Origin: Macrotrachela quadricornifera
Taxonomy: Eukaryota > Rotifera > Eurotatoria > Philodinida > Philodinidae
Length of the DNA: 64,000 nucleotides
Direction of reading: 5' to 3'
Assembly (NCBI GenBank): GCA_022393335.1
Contig: JAJEKB010020913.1
Coordinates: forward strand, 617,144 to 681,143
In this document: piece by piece, positions 56,456 to 64,000 of the stretch
Layout: each line of letters opens with the position of its first letter
Position numbering within the stretch: position 1 is the stretch's first letter
Translations under genes and position numbers: made by a program
The notes under the pieces: generated by a model
What the model saw: the letters and a program-made list of their open reading frames with translations, nothing else
The model's database searches: none
Told to the model about the DNA's origin: nothing

Positions 56456-57348
56456 AGCTTATCCTTGTTATTTTGAACCGATCAGATTCTATTCCATGTT
56501 TAACCTTGGCCAATCCATCTTTTTATGTGAATTTGAGGTTGTCATTATGAACGTGTATAATGAGTAATTTAAATAAAAAAATAAAAACAACTTTTTTGAA
56601 AAACATAAACCTATACCTAAATCGAATTCAAAATAAAGTTAATTTTGATTTCAATTGACAATTTTGTATAAATTTAAAATAAAAAACCTAAATGTACATT
56701 ATTCTAAAATTAGTGATTTAATTCTCTAAATAACTTATTAAATATTTTTTATTTAAAACTTGAAACAAATATTATTCAATCTGTAGTTTTACAAGAATTT
56801 AATTTAATTATAAGAGTGACGATGCTATATTTCAAGTTGTATAAATCCACTTATGTTTTTTGCATTTGATTTTTTTATTTCAAATAAAAAATATGTTTGC
56901 CCTTTCGAATGATATTAGAACCAGAAAGTTTACGATTGTGCACATTTCACATCAACAAACAGTGTGCATCTTCTAGAAGAATCAAAAATTTAATTGTTTT
57001 ATTTAGAAAATAAATTTTAGAAAAATTAGAACAATCTTCGATATTCAGATTACTTTTTTTTCTATGGTAGTATAATGATTTAAAGAGCAAATAATATAAA
57101 AAATTATTTCAATTTTTGTTAAAAAATCGTTTTAAAAGTTCATTATCATCATAGAAGTGGAAAAACATCGTATTTCTTCTTATAGTTATAACAAGATTGG
57201 AGTTGACAATTAATAATCGGAATGAAAATTTTTTGACATGATTTAACATTGTTTAGATCACATTAGATTTGATTAATTCAGGATAGAACCAACCAAATCA
57301 TCTCTATTCAGTTCAACGCAAGAAAATTTTAACTCAACTTATATATAT
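56456..57348. other. AT-rich spacer
   Basis: No gene or element end found. Confidence 0.4.
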
Positions 57349-57927
57349 ATAGGGTGTCTTTAAAATCATTAACTAAAATTTTTTCATATATCTTGGCTAT
57401 TTCATTTAACTTTATCAACAAATTCTTCTTAAGTTATAGGTGAATATACCGAGTTTTTATTTATTCGAACGATTCTTCATATCACTATACAAAGGTGTTA
57501 CTTTGAACTAAGATACAAAAATTTCACTTTATAGTTCTAGAAAAATATTATGTACCGTTTTCTTCTTTAATTATTTAGACTTCCTACGGTAGTTTTCCGT
57601 AGATTTTTTTTCAAAGAAAAGATTTTAAATAATATCAATGTAGATATTCTTGTAGAACTCAACGAGTTCTATTTAACCATACTAAAACATCAAAGAAAAA
57701 AACCTTAATTGATTTTTGAATTACTTACATCTTACAAAGAAAGCAAAACTTCTGTATGGCGATCCGAAGTGATAGCTTTGCTCAATAATATGAAACCTCA
57801 TTTAATTAGATAAATAAAAAATTTGTACATTCAACAATAATTTTAAAAAAAAATTGTGGATAATGTTAAATGAGATAGTAAAGATATCGACAAAGCTTTT
57901 TATGAATGATTTTGATGACATCTTGTA
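57349..57927. mobile_element. 579-bp MITE with TA duplication
   Basis: The ends TAGGGTGTCTTTAAAATCAT (57349) and (complement) TACAAGATGTCATCAAAATC (57927) match imperfectly over about 30 bp, and a second inner inverted match includes CTATTTCATTTAACTTTATC. TA lies at both limits, suiting Tc1/mariner mobilisation. There is no coding. Confidence 0.6.
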
Positions 57928-58441
57928 GATCTTGAAATTTGTTAGTCAATTTAAAAAAAAAATTCTCAATTCATTTCGTTCAATTTATGAGTTGAATTCA
58001 TCGTTTTTTGAATTGAATTGTTCGACTGTGATCTTTATCATTTTTAGTAGCAAGATTATACGACTTCTGTGCACTACGTTATACTCTCTCGTTTTATCAC
58101 ATTATATCATTATACTAGATGCTTCTTTTGATTTTAATTCTTTTCCCTTGGAACTATATATATATATGAATTCTTTTCTTATTTCAGTATGATTGCCCAC
58201 GTGCTGTTTCATCGTTTTTTTTTCTGTGTTGATATTGATGACAGAGGACGACAGAAAAAAAGATCACATATGACACTTGATTTCAGTACCGACAAGATGG
58301 CTCTTTCTAAGAAAAAATGAAATCAAATATACTTAGGGCTATCCAAAAGTAGTGTCGTCACTATCTTATTTCTCTCCAATACACAAATATAAAGATTTAT
58401 CTAAAAATAATTGCAAATCTAGACTTTTGTCTTCACATTAT
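57928..58441. other. Spacer, no supported gene
   Basis: A frame at 57932-58192 is hydrophobic and AT-driven, without motif. Nothing else was found. Confidence 0.35.
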
Positions 58442-58635
58442 GTTGATAGTAGTGGCGGAGCCAGGGGTGGGCCAGAGGGGGCTGAGCCCCCTCTAGTAAT
58501 CTTTGAGCCCCCTCTAGGATGAAAACAATGTAGCATTGCAACGGAAGGGTATACCTATTGTCAGCATTAAAACTGGAGCTAGAGGGGACTCAGCTCCCTC
58601 TAGAATTTTTTTTTGGCTCCACCACTAGTTGATAG
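58442..58635. mobile_element. 178-bp hAT-type MITE with 8-bp target duplication
   Basis: GTTGATAG occurs at 58442-58449 and again at 58628-58635, flanking an element with inverted ends TAGTGGCGGAGCCA and (complement) TAGTGGTGGAGCCA. Inside are a second inverted pair (GAGGGGGCTGAGCCCCCTCT) and a related GAGCCCCCTCTAG copy. An 8-bp duplication is the mark of hAT-superfamily insertion. The GC-rich element stands out from its surroundings. Confidence 0.85.
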
Positions 58636-59395
58636 ATGAGTTTGATATTTTTCCATTCGAAATAAATAAAAGATCAAGAAATAATACAAAAACAACTACA
58701 AAAGTTTTGGAAAAAACTTTCCTTTAATAATTTTTTTTCTATGTAATGAGGACAATTTAGAATCCCTGATTGAAACAAATCTTGCGTAAGTTGAAAATAA
58801 CATCAGTCAACTTTTATTTAAGAAAAACAAATTAAATAATTTTTCAAGTACTCCACTCAAACTGGTAAAAGGAGTTTCAATTACTCCTTATCAAAAAAAC
58901 TCAGTTATTATTAATATTCATCAAAAATAAATTATGAAGACGTTCAAACTGTATTGTTAGAAAATAACAATAAATGATAAATAAACTCTTCAATTTAAAA
59001 AAGAACTTATTTAACTTTATTTCGTAATCCTACATACTTCTTTATTGGCAGTTAACGAATTAAAGGGAAATCAACGTTGATAGCCATTAACAATATTGTA
59101 TATTGTTAAATATTTAAAATAGTTTTATTTGTACTAAGAAAACGTTTTAATTTATAATTTGACATGTACTAAAAATTAATTTAGAAAGTAAAAAAAGATA
59201 ATATCAATTTTACAATTCCTTCCATATATAGACGAACTGTCTGTTTTTTGACGAGCAAAATATATTGATAAAGGACTATACACATTAATAACTATATTTT
59301 GTTTAATTTGACCTGTTGAAATCATTGATATTTAATTCATAAAATATTTTAATAATAACTTTCTATGAAAGACGATCTTTTCTTCTGATTTTATC
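58636..59395. other. AT-rich spacer
   Basis: No gene or repeat end seen between the hAT MITE and the large fold-back. Confidence 0.4.
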
Positions 59396-60388
59396 TTAAG
59401 AGAGGGTCCACGAGCCAACCTCCAACATGAGTATTTGACGAATTTTGAAAGTACGATATTCTGTCATCAAATGAAAGAGCATGTTGAAAAACCTACAAAT
59501 CCAAAATTTCAGTTCAATCTGAAACAGCTTTGAAGAGTTATAAAGATAACAATGATGATAAGTCAAGATGGCTTACGAGGGAAGGCCACCAAGTGTTCCC
59601 TCGCTTTTGAGCTGAGACTATGTGTATCACGTAGTCTATAATGAGTTATGAATACCCTGAAAAGAGTTCGGGCTAATAGCTTATTGCTGCTGAGATAATG
59701 CATTTATACGGTATTTTTTATTAAAAGGCTGTAGTCCCCCTCAGGGACACCAGGAAAACTAAGTTTCGAATTTCGAGCTGACACTTTCTACAGAGACAGG
59801 TCTTAATAAGAATAGTCTATTGTGAAGGTTTCAGATTTTTTGATTGCTCTCTATCTGAAATAAGAAGATCGAAATTTGCCGGTGTATATGAGCGATTTAC
59901 AGTTATACTTTTGGTATAGTTGTATCTAGAATAGGAACAACGAAAAGATCTAGAACTTTCACAATAGACCATTCTTATTAAGGCCTGTCTCTGTAGAAAG
60001 TTTCAGCTCGAAATTCCAAACTTAGTTTTCCCGGTGTCCCTGAGGGGGACTACAGCCTTTTAATAAAAAATACCGTATAAATGCATTATCTCAGCAGCAA
60101 TAAGCTATTAGCCCGAACTCTTTTCAGGGTATTCATAACTCATTATATACTACGTGATACACATAGTCTCAGCTCAAAAGCGAGGGAACACTTGGTGGCC
60201 TTCCCTCGTAAGCCATCTTGACTTATCATCATTGTTATCTTTATAACTCTTCAAAACTGTTTCAGATTGAGCTGAAATTTTGGATTTGTAGGTTTTTCAA
60301 CATGCTCTTTCATTTGATGCCAGAATATCGTACTTTCAAAATTCGTCAAATACTCATGTTGGAGGTCGACTCGTGGACCCTCTCTTAA
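59396..60388. mobile_element. 985-bp fold-back element bounded by TTAA
   Basis: The arms 59396-59870 and about 59935-60388 are inverted repeats of about 95% identity by eye over more than 430 bp, with a loop of about 70-100 bp. The ends are TTAAGAGAGGGTCCACGAG and its near-complement CTCGTGGACCCTCTCTTAA. TTAA at both limits (59396-59399, 60385-60388) is the target of piggyBac-type elements, so this may be a non-autonomous member. There is no coding. High arm identity suggests recent origin or gene conversion between the arms. Confidence 0.8.
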
Positions 60389-60756
60389 ATAGAAGATATT
60401 TAGGATATTCTTTTTCCCTACACAATTTTCGCATTATAATATCATACTCTATGATTACTTGTTCTCGATAAAGTCCATCAATTATAATAATAACGTTCCA
60501 TAGGCTTATCACTCATTAGAGCCGGCTGCGCATATTATTACTAGTTTCCACATGCAACCAAATTCTATCGTCTTTTTTTTTCACAAGCAGCGGTATTTGC
60601 ATCCTCTTCCGTCTAACACACTGACTAAAGATATAGTCAGCACGAATGACTCATGTAAAATGAATCACTTGAAACAAATTAGTCGTTAGTCACTTGTCCA
60701 TGAGGTTTGAATACAGTACCTAATGGATGCGTGCCAAGTAACGTAAGCATTCAACC
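60389..60756. other. Spacer
   Basis: No gene recognised; it precedes an LRR remnant. Confidence 0.35.
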
Positions 60757-61462
60757 ATGACAGCTTATACATGTTATATTGCTGGAAATCATTTTGATGA
60801 TGAATGTATATCATTAATCTGTGATGCATTAGCAACAAATACGAAAATGAAAGCACTTTGCTTAAAATGAAATCCAATTTTATCGACGGTTGTAGTGGAC
60901 AATGTCATTGGAGATGAAGATGCAATAGAAATCAGTTGATTAATAAGATTCAATCAACATCTTCGTTTGGTTAATTTGACATTTAATGGTGTCACACAAC
61001 GAAGTTTAATGCAATTAAGAGATGCATTGAAAGAAAGTCACACTTCAGCGGCATTGAAAGTTTTACAATTTGGACAAGTTTATAATGAAATAACAAAAGA
61101 AGAAATAAAGTTGAATGAGGTAAACAAATACTTAGTCAGATAGTTGTTGATCCTGCATCATTATCCAAATCGTAATGTTTAGAACACATTAAAAATATTT
61201 CATATCAGAATTGTACTTCCATGTTAATTCATATTTGATTAATAAGTTTCATTAAAATACGACAATTTAATTGAAATCAGCCATGAATACCACACTCTCT
61301 TTTTCCACACATATTGAGGCAAATCTAAATTTATTAATCATAGGAGGATCAGATGAAAACAGAAAGATGATGAAGAAAATATGTGATATATTAACACAAT
61401 GTCATCAGAATAAACATGTTGACTCATCATTAAGAAACAAGATCAGTAATAAAATGAGCTAA
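60757..61462 (+). pseudogene. RNI-type leucine-rich-repeat remnant
   Basis: From the ATG at 60757 one frame runs 121 codons to a GTAAAC donor at 61120, with TGA stops at 60868 and 60937. It reads AGNHFDDECISLICDALATN, TKMKALCLK, a stop, NPI, then LRLVNLTFNGVTQRSLMQLR and LKVLQFGQVYNEITKEEIKL, the 28-29-residue pattern of ribonuclease-inhibitor-type LRRs (LxLxxNxIxxxG). A second piece (61283-61462, from MNTTLSFSTHIEANLNLLII) may be its next exon. It is on the same strand as the ADP-ribosyltransferase remnant 370 bp downstream. LRR-ART combinations occur in bdelloids, so the two could be parts of one old gene. Confidence 0.6.
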
Positions 61463-61829
61463 AAATATATTTAATGAAAGAATGACGTTTTACAAAAATT
61501 ATAGGTGATTGCTTTCGGCGATGTACGCTAAAGAATAGAAAAGAAAGACAAAACTGTATCGTACATTATCATAAGAAAAAAAACCGTGTGCAAAAGACAT
61601 TTTTCTATCCATATCTTCTTACCATGTGTATGAATTAGCACGGCTCATTGAGTCATGTAAACATGAGCATAAATACGTAAGATAACTTGATTTTTCTACA
61701 CATAAAAGCAACTTCGATATATTCTGACATTCTATGTGAGGTTTGGTGTTATCACGCTTATAGGATCGCTTTTTTAACAATGAGTATTACATTCAAGTTT
61801 TTTTTTGTGCATCTGTTGTTTTGTTCTAG

Positions 61830-62596
61830 ATTAAAACAATCATATTTTGTCCGAATGAATGAAAACATTGAACTGCAATCTCGATGTGCCAATGTTCGTC
61901 TATTAACGCAAGATTTGTGTGCTCCAAAAGAACTTGGTCCTATTATCAGCTATGCACACGAACCACTTCTCCCGCTCGTTGAAGCATGCCAGCCACTGGA
62001 CGGAATTGTTTATAATATAATCATCTATGCTATGACTGCTCTGAAAAACACTCCTAAGGAGCCACCCGATGGTTTAACATGCAATGAATAAGCTGCGATT
62101 CGCCTTTACACAATGGAGTGGATTAACTCACATGAGAGTTTATATGCTATTCTCAACGATACTCTCAGTAGAGCAGATCGTGAACAATTACGACCATGAT
62201 TCAAATATTTGAAACTTTTTCTTACCGCTCTGGTAAAAATACCACGTGCATCTTCAAAAACAATCTGGCGTGGTGTGTGAAAAAATATTCATAAACAATT
62301 TATAGATGGAGCACCAGTGATATGGTGGGCCTTCTCATCGTGCGCCAGGTCGCGTAGAGTGTTGGAAAAGGATATCTATTTGGGTACTACGGGTGAAAGG
62401 ACTCTTCTCTCGATTGAAGCCTTCAACAGTAGAAATATTAGTGATCACTCACATTTTCAACACGAAGAGGAAATTTTGCTATTGCCAGGAACATGCATAG
62501 AAATGTAATCATACTCAAATCTGGGATCAAGTCTTTATATCATTCATTTGAAACAGATAGAATCGAATGAAAGGCTTCTTGAACCACCGTACCAAG
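61830..62596 (+). pseudogene. Mono-ADP-ribosyltransferase (ART) domain, four in-frame stops
   Basis: An arginine-type ART domain, a family that transfers ADP-ribose from NAD to proteins and is strongly expanded in bdelloids. An acceptor (TGTTCTAG) ends at 61829. Visible blocks are LTQDLCAPKELGPI, YEPLLPLVEACQPL-like text, WINSHESLYAILNDTLSRAD, FLTALVKIPRAS, WWAFSSCARS (the S-x-S region), TLLSIEAFNSRNISDHSHFQ and HEEEILLLPGT (the E-x-E region). The frame is continuous but stopped by TAA 62089, TGA 62197, TGA 62278 and TAA 62506. At its end GAACCACCGTACCAAG meets GTATGC, and a 55-bp intron (62597-62651, phase 1) leads in frame to the TM-NHL exons. Confidence 0.7.
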
Positions 62597-62651
62597 GTAT
62601 GCTAAAGGTTTCATATAATTAATTCTGTATTGAGTGTATGTATATATACAG

Positions 62652-63840
62652 ATGGGTGTCTTTATCCACGGTATGAAAAACCTTCGCATCTTCAACGCCG
62701 ATGGAAATTTCTAAGAGGTTTTTTTACCAAATCTTCTTCCAGCCCCCATTGGTATCACAAGAAAAGATTTTCCATTCTAATCTGCTTATTGGTGTTTATA
62801 TGCATCGTAGCAATCATTCTAGGAGCTGTTTTGGGATCAAAGTCTACCAGCAGTAATACAGGTAAGCGTTTTGAATTAAAAAACATTTCTATCTGACTAC
62901 AGAGATATTTTGTTCATTCATTGTGATAGGATCGAGCACACCTTCAGAGACTAGATGGGTACAGAATGGTATCACTGTGGCGGGAGGAAAAGGTTTAGGT
63001 AACGCATTAGATCAACTTAACTGGCCTCGTGGTCTTTATGTGGTTGATAACGAAACGATTTATATTGCTGACTGTTTCAATCATCGAGTTGTACTATGGA
63101 AACGAGGTGCAAGCAATGGTCAAGTGGTAGCTGGTGGAAATGGACCAGGAAATAGGACGGATCAGCTCAAAGCTCCCACAGATCTCATTGTTGATAAAGA
63201 GATAGACAGTTTGATTGTCTGTGAAGAAGGAAATTCCAGGGTTATGAAATGGTCTCTTCGCAATACTACAAATGGAGAAGTAATAATTTCGAATAGTCGT
63301 TGTCAGGGAGTGACAATGGATGATCAGAAATTAATATATATCACGGAGCCTGACCGAAAACAAGTGAAACGGTATAGAATAGGAGAAAGCGAACGAATAA
63401 TCGTGGCAGGTGGAAATGGACTAGGTTCTAGTCTCAAGCAATTTAATAATTCTCTTTTCAATTTTGTTGATCAAAATTATTCTGTATGTGTGTCAGACGA
63501 TTTAAATCATCGTGTGATGAAATGGATGAAAGATGGAAAGGAAGGGACTGTAGTAGCAGGCGGTCGAGGACAAGGAAATAGTCTGATACAATTGAGTAAT
63601 CCGAATGGAGTAGTTGTTGATCGAAGGGGAACAGTTTTTGTAGCAGAATGGGGAAATGCGAGGGTGACGCGCTGGTATAATGGAATGACACAAGGAAGTG
63701 TGATTGTTGGTGGTAATGGTGAAGGAGAACAAGCCAATCAGTTGAATCGACCGATCGATTTATCATTCGATCAAGACGGAAATCTTTATGTCGTTGATCA
63801 CGCTAATCACCGAGTTCAACTATTTTTTTTATTAGAATAA
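62652..63840 (+). CDS. Type II membrane NHL-repeat protein, two exons
   Basis: Exon 62652-62861 encodes a basic N-terminal segment (YEKPSHLQRRWKFLRGFFTK), then a TM helix (FSILICLLVFICIVAIILGA). The intron is 62862-62929 (GTAAGC...GATAG, phase 1). Exon 62930-63840 encodes a five- or six-bladed NHL propeller: blades begin VAGGKGLGNALDQL, VAGGNGPGNRTDQL, VAGGNGLGSSLKQF, VAGGRGQGNSLIQL and VGGNGEGEQANQL, each followed by P-x-G/D-xxxx-D and ending NHRVxxW. NHL propellers bind protein or RNA; the bdelloid membrane forms are uncharacterised. No in-frame ATG exists at the start of the first exon, so translation must begin upstream. The only in-frame continuation I see is the ART exon, which has stops. 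The propeller itself has no lesion. Confidence 0.8.
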
Positions 63841-63912
63841 AGATATCATGTTCAAAGTATATTTTATTCTTGAAAACAGTTTTAGCATAAAAGCAAAAAA
63901 ATAAGAAGATGT

Positions 63913-64000
63913 TTATAGAATACGTAGTTTTTTATCGAGTTTTGCTCCAGCTGGTTTACTAGGCACAACTTTTCTCACTGATGTTCCTCCAGCAGTTGTA
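63913..64000 (-). CDS. 3' end of a gene leaving the window
   Basis: On the minus strand the last 88 bp read TTAGGTSVRKVVPSKPAGAK, then LDKKLRIL and a TAA at 63913-63915. The Lys/Pro/Gly-rich tail is coding-like but too short to assign. It converges on the NHL gene, with about 72 bp between stop codons. Confidence 0.45.
   Translation of the reverse strand, partial: TTAGGTSVRKVVPSKPAGAKLDKKLRIL

Noticed and set aside
62089..62508. Stop-codon readthrough or recoding in the ART gene
   Set aside because: Stops are of two kinds, and similar stops occur in dead transposons nearby; ordinary decay is simpler.
63458..63766. Three minus-strand frames opposite the NHL exon
   Set aside because: Antisense shadows of the NHL repeat with no independent start or domain.

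Overview
The window is AT-rich eukaryotic DNA with short GT-AG introns (about 45-100 bp), many decayed genes and a dense load of mobile elements. The mix points to a bdelloid rotifer (Rotaria/Adineta type): an intron-bearing Penelope-like reverse transcriptase, NHL-repeat, TLDc, FG-GAP and ADP-ribosyltransferase genes, and proteins of bacterial look (DKNYY array, hydroxyethylthiazole kinase remnant, YCII domain). This taxonomic call is inference from gene content. No rRNA, tRNA, CRISPR or convincing telomeric array was seen.

Layout. 1-4.9 kb: no gene seen. 4.9-9.7 kb: a three-exon unknown gene, a non-autonomous element with CACGTCGCTAAC repeats, a Penelope-like pseudogene and small exon-like pieces. 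10.0-13.7 kb: a three-level nest of inverted-repeat elements. 13.9-20.8 kb: a YCII gene, a thiazole kinase remnant, a shortened mariner with perfect terminal repeats, a broken ABCG transporter and a mariner pseudogene. 21.0-27.8 kb: the best intact genes (secreted DKNYY array, secreted unknown, four-TM protein). 28.6-33.8 kb: inverted gene duplicates, fold-backs and gene remnants. 34.5-36.5 kb: a candidate DNA transposon with a conserved SDG...HGKG domain. 37.7 kb: an intact seven-TM receptor. 39-41 kb: two elements with terminal arrays of palindromic motifs. 41.3-45.2 kb: a second SDG/HGKG gene split by a LINE. 47.1-49.3 kb: an intact coiled-coil/TLDc gene. 50.0-52.9 kb: piggyBac and FLYWCH/MULE transposase pseudogenes. 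53.7-55.3 kb: an intact five-exon unknown gene and repeated exon-like units. 55.6-60.4 kb: four MITE or fold-back elements. 60.7-63.8 kb: an LRR, ADP-ribosyltransferase and TM-NHL series on one strand, the last two joined by a phase-matched intron. The window ends in the 3' end of a minus-strand gene.

The genes do not form a pathway. The region looks like an accessory, transposon-dominated segment in which a few single genes survive. The most notable items are the SDG/HGKG transposon candidate, the shared architecture of several palindrome-array elements, the triple nest at 10-13.7 kb and the ART-TM-NHL splice fusion. Coordinates of intron-containing genes are given as spans, with exon limits in the evidence.
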